Below are positions 52,141-61,533 of a DNA stretch of 64,000 nt, one piece after another. The position numbers and the translations under genes are program-made. The notes under the pieces are model-generated. The model had not been told where the DNA came from. It did not search any database and was given only the letters and a program-made list of their open reading frames with translations. Where the stretch lies: the NCBI RefSeq assembly GCF_004167675.1, contig NZ_SEZQ01000006.1; one strand, given 5' to 3'. Numbering within the stretch: the first letter of the stretch is position 1; each line of letters starts with the position of its first letter. The DNA is from Aliivibrio finisterrensis_A (GTDB taxonomy: Bacteria; Pseudomonadota; Gammaproteobacteria; Enterobacterales; Vibrionaceae).

Positions 52141-54156
52141 TCATTCTTCAACAGGGTGAATCAAACCACGTGTTCGCCATCTGTTATTATTAACTAACGA
52201 ATCAAATGGTATATCATTAGATAATACCAAATTATCTGCATGATCTGTCACGATAATTTGTGGGCTAAAGCCGTAATTTCTTTTTAATTCATTACAGTAG
52301 ATTGAAAGTTGACTAAATAAGTTTTCAACAGCTTTTATATCTTCATCAATAGGTCTATCTTTATTTGTTCTTTGAATTTCTTCCTTACTTTTTTGCTCTT
52401 CGAAACTATTAGAGTTATCGCGAGAAAAATCTGGAAAATATACTTGCGTTGGCTGATCCAAGAACAGTATTGAAGGAATGGCACATTTATCACCCAGCTC
52501 AACGAAATGCTTATGCAATGCTAAAAATAGAGTTACGTGGCAGTACAACCAATTTGCCCCACTGCCCATTGACCGTAGATAGATTTTTTCGTTTTCTGGC
52601 GTTAAATGATAGAGATCAAACGTTTCAAATGAAAAATGAAGATTGATGGGCATATAGCTGGCTTCAAACGAAAAATGCTGACCAATTTCACGCATATATT
52701 CGTTTACCTTAGCGGATGCTCTTTCTAAACCTTTTTGTACATCGAATTGTTTAAGCTCATCATTAATCTTCTTAAGTTGTTTTCTTACCTCTTTGATTTC
52801 CTTTTCAAGCTCTGCATCGTCAGCCATGTTGAGGTTATCAAGAACTGCAAATAACTTTGCCTTCTGCATCACAACACTTTCATACAAACTCATTTGTTCT
52901 GCTAATTGCTTATCTGTTTTCTCGATTTCCGTTATTTGTTGGTTTAGTTCAGTCAAAGCCTTGCTGACAACTTCAATATTGCGCTGTACGTCGACCAATG
53001 AAGATTCAAACTTTGCTTTCATCGGGCGCGCTTGAGCAAGGTTACCCGATACCTTGGTGATGGCCTTTTGTAGTTTTTCTGCACTTTGTCTCAAGCTATC
53101 TTTTTCAGTATGACAAAACGGGCAGACCGATGCTGATATATGAACATGCTTAGGTGAACTAAACTGCTTTACGTTATCAACAAACCGTTTTTCTTCTTGA
53201 ATATGTTTAGTAATTGACGATGCTTGACGCTGTAACTTCCTTAATTCGGCATTTTTTTGATTACGTGCCAGTTTCAACTGATTGTATCTTTGTGTGGATG
53301 CATCGGAATTATAGTTAATTTTATCCGGAACTATGATGCCATCGAGTTGGTCTTTAGCATCTTGTGGATGGCGAAGCATCTTATCTAATGATAAGGGTTC
53401 ATCTTTAAACCCCATCAAGGCATACAGCTGACTCAAAACTGGGCCGACTTTTTGTTTATAGCTTTCTGAGGTACGCTTGTTGGTTTCTTTTTGGCGCTCT
53501 AATCGTCTAATTATTGCGCTGATTCGTTCTTTTTCTTGTGATAAGTGAAAGAAATTTTGGTCGACAAGTCCTAAAAAGATCTTAGTATGCTCAATAGCCT
53601 GATCTCGCTTTTCTTTCTCATCGAATCGATAAAACAACGCATGTTTATTAGCAACAAGGTTTTGATGTTGAAGCATAAATGATGAAAAGCTACGCACCGA
53701 TGGTGTAGGCGCTTTTTGATTAAACCGCCGATTGGCTCTGGCAGCCAAAGATTCATCGACATCGTCTATATCTAAGAAAAACTCCCTTAAGTGCTTCTTG
53801 AACTCATCTAATGGGCGAAAATAGCTGGCATTGAAATAATCATGACCAATATCTTCAGTATTGAATACACCAACGCGACGAAAGAAGGCTTTCGATGCAA
53901 TAGCAGGATCTCGCGCAATCACTATATCTTGTTCGTTAACAGCAAGCGCTACATAATAAATAGCTGTACTAGTTGTAATAACGCCTTTGGGTATAGTATT
54001 TTCACCACTGCCAAAACAATAGTCAAAAATTTCAATTAAAGCACTTTTTCCTGTCGATGACTTACCAGTAACAACGTTAAGCCCAGCCTTAAAATTAACC
54101 GGATGCTTGTTACCTTGCTTATCAATAACGCCAATTTCATGAATAAGTGTATTCAT
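52141..54156 (-). CDS. DUF3732 SMC/Rad50-like ABC ATPase (ABC-3C ATPase)
   Basis: The 671-residue protein has an N-terminal ATPase half with Walker A TGKSSTGKSALIE (about residues 30-42), a long coiled-coil centre with CPFCHTE resembling a zinc hook half-site, and a C-terminal half with signature MGSGANWL and Walker B ILFLDQPTQVYFPDF. The DQ in Walker B is characteristic of DUF3732 ATPases. It is the last gene of a three-gene operon and overlaps the middle-component gene by 4 bases (ATGA). In ABC-3C systems the ATPase is proposed to sense nucleic acid or invader structures and to activate the effector. Confidence 0.9.
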   Translation of the reverse strand: MNTLIHEIGVIDKQGNKHPVNFKAGLNVVTGKSSTGKSALIEIFDYCFGSGENTIPKGVITTSTAIYYVALAVNEQDIVIARDPAIASKAFFRRVGVFNTEDIGHDYFNASYFRPLDEFKKHLREFFLDIDDVDESLAARANRRFNQKAPTPSVRSFSSFMLQHQNLVANKHALFYRFDEKEKRDQAIEHTKIFLGLVDQNFFHLSQEKERISAIIRRLERQKETNKRTSESYKQKVGPVLSQLYALMGFKDEPLSLDKMLRHPQDAKDQLDGIIVPDKINYNSDASTQRYNQLKLARNQKNAELRKLQRQASSITKHIQEEKRFVDNVKQFSSPKHVHISASVCPFCHTEKDSLRQSAEKLQKAITKVSGNLAQARPMKAKFESSLVDVQRNIEVVSKALTELNQQITEIEKTDKQLAEQMSLYESVVMQKAKLFAVLDNLNMADDAELEKEIKEVRKQLKKINDELKQFDVQKGLERASAKVNEYMREIGQHFSFEASYMPINLHFSFETFDLYHLTPENEKIYLRSMGSGANWLYCHVTLFLALHKHFVELGDKCAIPSILFLDQPTQVYFPDFSRDNSNSFEEQKSKEEIQRTNKDRPIDEDIKAVENLFSQLSIYCNELKRNYGFSPQIIVTDHADNLVLSNDIPFDSLVNNNRWRTRGLIHPVEE

Positions 54157-54617
54157 CGTGGTTTCACTCCTAAAAATGCATAAATATCGACCACTGAGTG
54201 ACCACTGAATAATCGCCCTAGCTTTTCTGCACTTTTTTGACAGGTAAAGACTGAGTCATAACCATCACCCTTGTGAAGGAATAAGCCTTGTTCGTTTACC
54301 GATAACCAATCATTGATTAAGCAGTATTGAATGCATAGTTCGGTTAAGGCTTGAAATCCGTCAATTCGCTCTTGAAGGTCATAGAGCTGGGTGCGATCGT
54401 TGAAAATAGACCAAATAGAGCTCTTTTTCTTTTCTCCAAACACAGCACCAGAAATCTTTTTATTATAAACAGGATGACTACAGAGTGGGATGACCAAAGG
54501 GGCTAGCAATAGGTTATTTTCAGACTCATCAATCGCCGTATAAAACGACGCTAGGTAAGGACCATATTCAAACGGGTTGTATTTTAACTCATACAGAGCA
54601 TCGACAATACTGCTCAT
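54153..54617 (-). CDS. ABC-three-component system middle component
   Basis: The 154-residue helical protein (MSSIVDALYELKYNPFEYGPYLASFY, LLLAPLVIPLCSHPVYNKKISGAVFG, RLFSGHSVVDIYAFLGVKPR) has the size, position and feel of the middle-component family encoded between effector and DUF3732 ATPase genes. No enzymatic motif is present. It overlaps both neighbours by 4 bases, so all three are translated together. It probably bridges effector and ATPase (inference). Confidence 0.8.
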   Translation of the reverse strand: MSSIVDALYELKYNPFEYGPYLASFYTAIDESENNLLLAPLVIPLCSHPVYNKKISGAVFGEKKKSSIWSIFNDRTQLYDLQERIDGFQALTELCIQYCLINDWLSVNEQGLFLHKGDGYDSVFTCQKSAEKLGRLFSGHSVVDIYAFLGVKPR

Positions 54618-55750
54618 AGCTCAACCCTCCATTTCAAATTGCGTTCTTCATCATCCATAGCGTCGTGAATAAGCCCATTTCTAAAAGCAAAGTCAGGGTT
54701 TGGATAGCCTTCGATGCCAAATGGCATTTCGCTAGTTACTTGATCGTATAAGTCCTGAGATATCGCCGTTGAGCTACCTTGTTTGCGGCTCGCCATACGA
54801 TATTTCGCAGAAAACGTACGAATCCATTGCTCACGATATCGGCTAACAGTATCCCTGAATTGTGGATAGCCATTTAACTCCTCGATCAATGAGTTCCTTA
54901 GCTCCAGCCAGCTACCTATTGCTTCGGGCAGTATAGCTTCATGCTTAATTTCAAGAATTTTCTGAGCAAACAATTCCATAATATACACTTCAACTTCTTC
55001 TTCTGTTGCATCTCTGTAGGTGAAGTCTGGAATAGTAAATAAAGTAGGCCCCCATTTTGCTGTTAAGGCTTCTCGCTTTTGGTCAAACGTTATCTTATTT
55101 ATTACCCATTCTGCACCATTCGCCTGTTCATATATAAAACCAATCAGCCCTTCAGCAAAGGCTTGCCTATTAGAAAGCGGAATGTAACCACTAAGTTTAT
55201 TGCAATAACTCTTTTTTAGTGTTTCTGAATCTTCAGATTCCACATGCAATACAACTTTGGCGAGGACGGCCATCAAGTCTTCACTAGCAGTATCTAACAT
55301 TACATATTTCTGTAACTTTATGATTCCTAATATTTGATTTGCATTAAGCTGCTCTTTGGTGCGCTCTGAAAAAATATCTTTAAGCGTAGTAGAACGTTGC
55401 TCGACAGTTTGTGTATTCCAATCTTTTAGACGAGTTTTTGCGCCAAAGGCTTGAGTCGTGTGCAGCACTAAAAGGCCATATTGCGAATGGTCAAACTCTG
55501 GAGCCAACCAGTTCTTAAGGGTTTTCCAGAAGTTTTCGTGGTGATCAGTTAGTGCTGCTGCGTAGTCTTTTACTTCTGTTTGAATAGATGCTAAAGCATC
55601 CGGCGAAAGCAGGCTCACGTCACCATCTTTTTCAAACCAAACGGACTGGCCTTCTTCAAGCGAAAAACACTTATCCAAGCCAATCAATACTTGGTAATGA
55701 AAGGCTAATGCAGTTGTTAAGGCTGCATTCTTAGTTTGTCCTTCGCTCAT
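54614..55750 (-). CDS. ABC-3C effector with putative PD-(D/E)xK nuclease domain
   Basis: The 378-residue first gene of the operon begins with a region resembling DUF4297/Cap4-type nucleases: an aromatic-Gln motif (AFHYQVLIGLDKC), then Glu40 and Asp44 in FEKDGDVSLL, then Glu59-x-Lys61 in QTEVKDYAAA. This gives a plausible D...ExK catalytic set. A following LAPEFDHSQYGLLVLHTTQ strand fits the same fold. The C-terminal 150 residues (FAQKILEIKHEAILPEAIG, GYPNPDFAFRNGLIHDAMDDEE) carry a conserved-looking tail of ABC-3C components. DNA cleavage is inferred, not shown. Confidence 0.75.
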   Translation of the reverse strand: MSEGQTKNAALTTALAFHYQVLIGLDKCFSLEEGQSVWFEKDGDVSLLSPDALASIQTEVKDYAAALTDHHENFWKTLKNWLAPEFDHSQYGLLVLHTTQAFGAKTRLKDWNTQTVEQRSTTLKDIFSERTKEQLNANQILGIIKLQKYVMLDTASEDLMAVLAKVVLHVESEDSETLKKSYCNKLSGYIPLSNRQAFAEGLIGFIYEQANGAEWVINKITFDQKREALTAKWGPTLFTIPDFTYRDATEEEVEVYIMELFAQKILEIKHEAILPEAIGSWLELRNSLIEELNGYPQFRDTVSRYREQWIRTFSAKYRMASRKQGSSTAISQDLYDQVTSEMPFGIEGYPNPDFAFRNGLIHDAMDDEERNLKWRVEL

Positions 55751-56069
55751 GCCTTTCTAGTCCTCATACTCACTTATAAAAGTGTATTAAATTTTTAATT
55801 ACAGACAAACAGCATTGTGCAACTACAAATTGTTTCACATAAGCTATTATTCGAGAAAACATATGTTCTTAAGTCATTCAAACACTTATGTCTAATCTTC
55901 TATTTTAAATAGACCATAAACACCCACACACTACGGTCTAAAAAACTGAGCCATCTTACCGCACGACGGTATATATCACCTACAAATAACAGAGCAAATC
56001 CATCACTATTTTTCAAAACTGCTTATAAATTCACAAAAGTTAACTTGGCTCAAATTCTGTTTAAAATAC
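55751..56069. other. Intergenic region upstream of the ABC-3C operon
   Basis: These 319 AT-rich bases include the ABC-3C promoter. A TACCG-N5-CGGTA dyad (55957-55971) and an AACATATGTT palindrome (near 55858) are visible. I see no clear -35/-10 pair or regulator gene. Confidence 0.45.
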
Positions 56070-56957
56070 TCAAAAACCATCCCACTCCTCAATCCACTCC
56101 AGAATAAGCCCAAACACTTCTACCTCTGCCTTGCCGTAACAATAAAAGGCATTGAGGCCAAACGACACATTACTTCCTAACTCTTTTAGCTTCAATTCAA
56201 CCACCTCTCCTCGCTCGACGTATGACGTCATGTAATGCCTTGGCATAATTGTCCAGCCATGCTGTTTTACTAACTCACATAGGAGATCGTTATTACTAAC
56301 GGTGTGCATTTTTGGTGAAACTTGAACCGAGGTAAAATTTAATTTTAAAGTTACGAAGTTCTCTGTGACGTATTGAGTATCTAGCATTAAGTTTTCGATC
56401 TTTAAATCATCAATTAATGCCAAAGGTGAGTTGACGCCTGCATAACAACCAACTTGGATCGGTTTTATCGCCTTCCATGTGACTTCTTTCTCTGCAAACA
56501 ACTGCCCACGATATGGCATAATGGCAATATCGCACTCACCTTCTTGGAGTTTATCCATCGCTTCTTGTCGAGTTCGGTGCTTCCAATTTATAACGATGTC
56601 TGAGTTGTAATCCATCACACGTTTTTCAATGTGCGTAATTAAACTGAGAGGCGTGATCACATCATAATAGATCGTAACGGTATGAACGTTAGATTCGTAC
56701 AAGGCTTGGCTTTGCACAAACAGAGAGCGATTTTGTTTTTCAACTAACTTAGCACGATGATACAAATGATCAGCTTTCTCTGTTGGAATGGCTTTTCTTC
56801 CTTCAATCACAAACAGCGAATAACCTAACAGATCTTCATACGCCATCACATGTTCACGTACTGTAGTTCGAGATTTTTTAAGCTTTCTTGCTGCGCTACT
56901 GTATGAGCCTTGTTCATATACGGCAACAAAAGCGCTCACTTGTTCTAATGTATGCAT
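56070..56957 (-). CDS. LysR family regulator divergent from the amidohydrolase
   Basis: The 295-residue LysR protein has the helix-turn-helix EQGSYSSAARKLKKSRTTVREHVMAYEDLLGYSLFVIEGRKAIPT. The effector domain is unusual in spacing but complete. It is divergent from the exported amidohydrolase gene, the normal position for its regulator. A TAGGTATACC-like dyad (about 56997-57010) in the shared region is a candidate site. Confidence 0.88.
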   Translation of the reverse strand: MHTLEQVSAFVAVYEQGSYSSAARKLKKSRTTVREHVMAYEDLLGYSLFVIEGRKAIPTEKADHLYHRAKLVEKQNRSLFVQSQALYESNVHTVTIYYDVITPLSLITHIEKRVMDYNSDIVINWKHRTRQEAMDKLQEGECDIAIMPYRGQLFAEKEVTWKAIKPIQVGCYAGVNSPLALIDDLKIENLMLDTQYVTENFVTLKLNFTSVQVSPKMHTVSNNDLLCELVKQHGWTIMPRHYMTSYVERGEVVELKLKELGSNVSFGLNAFYCYGKAEVEVFGLILEWIEEWDGF

Positions 56958-57089
56958 TCAATCACTCCTTTGATTATGTATTCCCACCCAGCTTGTTAGG
57001 TATACCCTATCATAATTGACTTCTTTGTTTTGGTATTACATGAAAAGATATTACTTAATTTTAGTTATGGCAAAAACAGAGAGGACATT

Positions 57090-58775
57090 ATGAAGACGTT
57101 CCCATTGAGTTTACTTGCAGGCTTTCTTGTTTCACCTTTTGTATTGGCTTCACCTGATCTGATTTTTACCAATGGTGACGTAATCACGGTGACGGGTGAA
57201 TCTGATCGCGCAGAGGCTATCGCCATTAAAGATGGCATTATTATGGCGGTAGGCAATAACCAAGAGATCCTTAAACAAAAAGGCACCACTACCCAAGTAA
57301 GAGATTTAAAAGGCAAAATCCTTGCACCGGGATTTATCGACAGTCATGGTCATTTTGCTCAATATCTTCCTTTAATTGAAAGTCCGTTCCTTTACCCTGC
57401 ACCAATGGGAGATGTGAACTCGTTTGATGAGATTGAACAGATAATAACAGCCTATTTTAATCAACCAAATCTTGATAAAAATAGCCTTCATGTGGCTTTT
57501 GGTTATGATGATGCCGAGCTAAAAGAGAAGCAGCACCCAACTAAGCAGTTCTTCGATACGTTCAGTAAAGAGTACCCTTTCTGTGCTATACATATATCAG
57601 GACACCTTGCGAGTTGTAACAGCAAAGGGCTTGATTTCATTGGATTCACTAAACAAAGCAATAACCCCGATGGCGGTGTGTTACGCCGTGATAATAATGG
57701 TGAGCTCACTGGCGTATTAGAAGAATCTGCCATTTATCCGATTTTAGGAAACCTACCTGAAATGACGCAAGAAGATGCGGTTCGTCGTTTTGGTAAGGTT
57801 CAGGATTTATACGCAGGTTATGGCATTACGACCACACAAGAAGGCTTAGCTACGCTTCCTGCACTTAACGCAATGAAAACCATGGCAGAGAATGATTTGC
57901 TAAAAATAGATCTGCTTGCTTATGCGAAATGGGTGGATTTAAAAGAAGCAGTAAAAGTCATGCCGATGAAATCATCCATTAATGGTTTAACGTTAGCAGG
58001 AGTGAAAATGGTGGGTGACGGCTCTCCACAAGGTAAAACGGCTTATCTCTCAACGCCATATTTTGTCCCCCCACACAGCCACGCTTATGATTACCACGGC
58101 TACCCAGTCTTAACTCAAGATGAGATGAATCAATGGGTAGATACCGCGTATCAAATGAATGCTCAGATCCTAAGCCACAGTAACGGCGATGCGTCGGCAG
58201 ATATTTTATTAAATGCGGTTGAGCTGGCTGATGCCAAATATGGCAAAGAAGATCGCCGAACAGTGGTAATTCACGCTCAAACAACACGTTTAGATCAAAT
58301 TAAACGCATGAAGAAGAATGAGATGATCCCTTCTTTCTTCCCAGCTCACACCTTCTTTTGGGGAGATTGGCATCGTGATTCAGTGTTAGGCCCTTGGCGT
58401 GCATCTAACATCTCGCCTATGGGGTGGGCAAATTCAAATGAGTTGATGTTTACGATTCACATGGACGCCCCTGTGTTATTCCCAGACATGATGACTAATA
58501 TGTGGAGTGCGATAAACCGTGTAACTCGAAGCAACCAGACACTCGGCGAGCATCATAAAATCACGCCATATCAAGCATTAGAAGCGATAACCATTAATGC
58601 GGCGTATCAAAACTTTGAAGAGAAAAGTAAAGGATCTATTGAAGTAGGAAAACGTGCCGACTTGGTGATTTTAAATGAGAACCTACTTGAGATTGACCCA
58701 ATGAAGATAAAAGACATCGCTATTTTAGAAACGATTAAAGATGGGAAAACGGTCTATGTAAATAATGATTACTAG
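57090..58775 (+). CDS. Exported amidohydrolase of the YtcJ type
   Basis: The 561-residue metal-dependent hydrolase starts at ATG 57090 (GAGAGGACATT upstream) with a signal peptide ending PFVLAS. It has the family start LIFTNGDVITV, the metal motif GFIDSHGHFAQ, and later ILSHSNGDASADILLNAVE and VIHAQTT. The C-terminal return strand is GSIEVGKRADLVILNENLLEIDP. YtcJ-like enzymes hydrolyse amides or related bonds. The substrate is unknown. The signal peptide indicates periplasmic location. Confidence 0.9.
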   Translation: MKTFPLSLLAGFLVSPFVLASPDLIFTNGDVITVTGESDRAEAIAIKDGIIMAVGNNQEILKQKGTTTQVRDLKGKILAPGFIDSHGHFAQYLPLIESPFLYPAPMGDVNSFDEIEQIITAYFNQPNLDKNSLHVAFGYDDAELKEKQHPTKQFFDTFSKEYPFCAIHISGHLASCNSKGLDFIGFTKQSNNPDGGVLRRDNNGELTGVLEESAIYPILGNLPEMTQEDAVRRFGKVQDLYAGYGITTTQEGLATLPALNAMKTMAENDLLKIDLLAYAKWVDLKEAVKVMPMKSSINGLTLAGVKMVGDGSPQGKTAYLSTPYFVPPHSHAYDYHGYPVLTQDEMNQWVDTAYQMNAQILSHSNGDASADILLNAVELADAKYGKEDRRTVVIHAQTTRLDQIKRMKKNEMIPSFFPAHTFFWGDWHRDSVLGPWRASNISPMGWANSNELMFTIHMDAPVLFPDMMTNMWSAINRVTRSNQTLGEHHKITPYQALEAITINAAYQNFEEKSKGSIEVGKRADLVILNENLLEIDPMKIKDIAILETIKDGKTVYVNNDY

Positions 58776-58787
58776 CTCGAGATAAAT

Positions 58788-58821
58788 AACTTGCCACCTC
58801 TATTATTAAAGGTGGCGAGTT
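58788..58821. terminator. Hairpin between amidohydrolase and GTPase genes
   Basis: AACTTGCCACCT (58788-58799) pairs with AGGTGGCGAGTT (58810-58821), a 12-bp stem with one G-U pair. T-runs are weak, so it may be an inefficient bidirectional terminator. Confidence 0.6.
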
Positions 58822-58832
58822 AACACAAAAAC

Positions 58833-60449
58833 CTATTTTATTGTTTTCTTTATTGCCATTTCAGCCAGTTTTGGTGCGGCGGCTTTTAGGGCACTTGGCG
58901 CTACCTTCTTACCAACGTTAACTGCACGTCCCAGTTGTTTTTTCAATGATGCACCTCTCTCCATCGCTTCTTTTCGCTGACGATTGCGCTGAACGTTATA
59001 AGCGTCGGTGATCTTATCTACTAACGTCTGTTTTAACTCTTCAACACCAAAATGCGTCTTATCTATTGAAATTGATAACGGTAAAACAAGATCGGAACAC
59101 AGTAATTTTTTGTTGTATTCCATCGCTTGTTTAATCACTTTTGCTTTTGCTGCTGTTGGCTGTTCTAGATCGTAAGGTGGCTCCCACTCCCAAGCCGGAT
59201 TTAATCTATCGACTTGGTTTACCACTGAAATAACGGTTGGTTTTTTACGAGAGATATTTTTTGGATCGGCATAATACAATTCAAATTTTTCATTCAATTG
59301 CTTATCAAGATCACGAGCCGATTGATTGGCTTTTAATACCCACAACACTAAATCCGCTTGGGTCATCTCTTTTAGCATCCGTTTTTCCGTTTTTTCGTTA
59401 CCGTCTAGTCCTTGCAAATCAACCACATTCACTTCGGCTTCATTGACGAGTGCACTATAAACCGTCACGTTATCGGTAGATGGCAGTACATCCACCTCTG
59501 CGACAAATTCTTCTTTTAATGCATTAATAATCGATGATTTGCCAGAGCTGGTTTGACCGACCATCACAATTCGGATCGGCTCTAACTCTGTCGCTACTCT
59601 CTTTTCATCTTGTTTTGAAATCTTTGATGCTTGTAAGTCACCCTCTTCCAAACTAAATCGACCACTGTATAAGTCAATGGCAACCGCAGCGACTTCATCT
59701 AATAACGCTTCTTTGGCGGTTTGCTGCATATCAGACACAACCCCTCTGGTCATTGATGAGGTAGCTTGCTCTCGACTAAGATCAGAAACGACTTTTAGCG
59801 GATTATAATAAAGATTTTTTGCATGATTCGCCCAGATCGCGGCTTTTACTATCTTTTGACCAAGATCGCCATATTTATCATAAGCGTCATATCCCGCTTT
59901 AATGTACGAGAGCTTTAAATACTCAATACCGGGAATATGTTCTTGCACCACGACTTTATATCGCTGGCTGATCTCTTCAAACAGTTTTAAGCCTTCAGGA
60001 ATTGAGAAATCTAACGCTTTTTTATCAAACTTAGTTGCCACAAATTCAAGAACGTCCAACCCTATTTCATCAAGGTTTCCCCACTCAACATTGTCTTTGA
60101 GTAACTCTCGTGAATAGTGCTGTGATTGCTTCCATATGGCGACTTCATTATGAGACCACTCTTCAGAGGCTTTAACCAGACCCTCTTTAATCTCAATTTT
60201 GGTTTCTTCTGTTACGGCTTTAACTGGTTTATCTGCGGTGCGGCTTAGAATAAATAAAGGAATACTGACCGCCAACGTGCTGATAGCAATGGTAATAGAC
60301 AGCTCTAATAGGTAGCCATATTTAACTGCAAGAAACAGAGCGAAACACATCATAATGATGACAGGAAGCACTGAGGAGATGATGACTATCCCCCAGCGTC
60401 CACCAGAGAGATCCGATAATAGACGATATAGGCGTTTAATCTTGTGCAT
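58833..60449 (-). CDS. Membrane-anchored GTPase
   Basis: The 538-residue protein has two membrane helices near residues 20-42 and 48-69, a helical region, and a GTPase domain near residues 290-470. The GTPase motifs are P-loop GQTSSGKSS (298-306), G3 region VVDLQGLDG and G4 NQVD (411-414). A basic Ala-rich tail ends the protein. The long helical stretch before the GTPase recalls dynamin-like or GIMAP-like NTPases. It overlaps the upstream GTPase gene by 14 bases. Function is unknown; partnership with the neighbour is likely. Confidence 0.85.
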   Translation of the reverse strand: MHKIKRLYRLLSDLSGGRWGIVIISSVLPVIIMMCFALFLAVKYGYLLELSITIAISTLAVSIPLFILSRTADKPVKAVTEETKIEIKEGLVKASEEWSHNEVAIWKQSQHYSRELLKDNVEWGNLDEIGLDVLEFVATKFDKKALDFSIPEGLKLFEEISQRYKVVVQEHIPGIEYLKLSYIKAGYDAYDKYGDLGQKIVKAAIWANHAKNLYYNPLKVVSDLSREQATSSMTRGVVSDMQQTAKEALLDEVAAVAIDLYSGRFSLEEGDLQASKISKQDEKRVATELEPIRIVMVGQTSSGKSSIINALKEEFVAEVDVLPSTDNVTVYSALVNEAEVNVVDLQGLDGNEKTEKRMLKEMTQADLVLWVLKANQSARDLDKQLNEKFELYYADPKNISRKKPTVISVVNQVDRLNPAWEWEPPYDLEQPTAAKAKVIKQAMEYNKKLLCSDLVLPLSISIDKTHFGVEELKQTLVDKITDAYNVQRNRQRKEAMERGASLKKQLGRAVNVGKKVAPSALKAAAPKLAEMAIKKTIK

Positions 60450-61533
60450 AACCTGACGCTTCCTTACCTTTTTTCAAAGAGTCTTTATAGAGATCTTGCA
60501 TGTCCTGAGTTGATACTTCTTCGCCTTTACTCTTATGATAAAAGTAGAAACAAGCGGCTCGGCCTAATCCGTAAGTGGTTCCAAAACTCATTGCAGCAGC
60601 GGCAACCGCACCCACGGTTTGACCATAAACGGGGATAAATTTAACCAATTGCCTTGCACCGAGCTTTACTCCATATTGCAAAGCAAAACTACTGCCAAGC
60701 GTACCTATCAACTCACTAAAGGTTTTCTTGTTCCACTCAACGCCGTATTGATTGGCTAAGCTATGTAACATTTTGGCTTGAATGGCAGGAACAGAGACTA
60801 ACCCTACCCCTGGAATTAAATCACTAGCGCCGGCACTGCCTGAATACCAAAGCACTTCGTTTTCAACTTTATCAAAGTTTGCTTCTTCAACAGTGGCGTG
60901 ATCTTTATCATCCACCATCATGCCGATGACGGGCAATATCTTAGTGAGTTCTTCTATTAACTCATCATAGTTATATACTGTGCCGTCGCTGGTTTCGAAA
61001 TCAACCGAGATTGCCTCAACATTTTTACCCCATACCTCTTTAACCTGCTGTTCGTTAAAAGTCGTTTGGCGATCACGATTTGCCTTTTCACTAAGAAGTA
61101 CCGCGGTATGAATAAGCAACAGATGTTTGATTTTCTTTTTCTTCTTTATCTGTTTTAGTGCCGCTATGACTGAAGATTGCTCTGGTTCATCGGCCTTCAT
61201 GACAACGACAAGCGCATGACCTGATTGACCTATTTCTTCAAGATCGTCCTTTGGATCATAATCTGCCTCACCTAACCCTCTGGTATCTAAAAAGCGCATA
61301 ATTGGCTTATCTTGCGGAAACTCATACGCCTCGGCGGTCATGGTGCAAGGAGCAAAACCATTACCCACTTCCACAGATGAAAGCCCTGTTAACGTCTGAA
61401 TGAAAGAAGATTTACCCGCACCTGTTTTACCGAGTAGCCATAAAGTAGGCAAATGCTTGCGCTGAAACTCGTGAGCTTGAGTTAAATCAGGGTTTTTATT
61501 TGGATTTATGAATTCTTTGATTTTGTCGAACAT
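60436..61533 (-). CDS. GTPase with C-terminal DUF697-like membrane region
   Basis: The 365-residue protein has an N-terminal GTPase domain with P-loop GKTGAGKSSF (35-44), switch motif FLDTRGLGE and a long lysine-rich loop (QIKKKKKIKHLLLIH). A clear G4 NKxD is lacking. The C-terminal region (DLIPGVGLVSVPAIQAKMLHSLA, LGARQLVKFIPVYGQTVGAVAAAAMSFGTTYGLGRA) is DUF697/YcjF-like, with Gly/Ala-rich hydrophobic helices that insert into or touch the membrane. It is first of a two-gene operon with the GTPase at 58833-60449. Confidence 0.85.
   Translation of the reverse strand: MFDKIKEFINPNKNPDLTQAHEFQRKHLPTLWLLGKTGAGKSSFIQTLTGLSSVEVGNGFAPCTMTAEAYEFPQDKPIMRFLDTRGLGEADYDPKDDLEEIGQSGHALVVVMKADEPEQSSVIAALKQIKKKKKIKHLLLIHTAVLLSEKANRDRQTTFNEQQVKEVWGKNVEAISVDFETSDGTVYNYDELIEELTKILPVIGMMVDDKDHATVEEANFDKVENEVLWYSGSAGASDLIPGVGLVSVPAIQAKMLHSLANQYGVEWNKKTFSELIGTLGSSFALQYGVKLGARQLVKFIPVYGQTVGAVAAAAMSFGTTYGLGRAACFYFYHKSKGEEVSTQDMQDLYKDSLKKGKEASGYAQD

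Noticed and set aside
52141..54156. Classical Rad50/SbcC DNA-repair ATPase
   Set aside because: The Walker B DQ variant and the three-gene overlap fit DUF3732 ABC-3C ATPases better, and no SbcD nuclease gene is adjacent.
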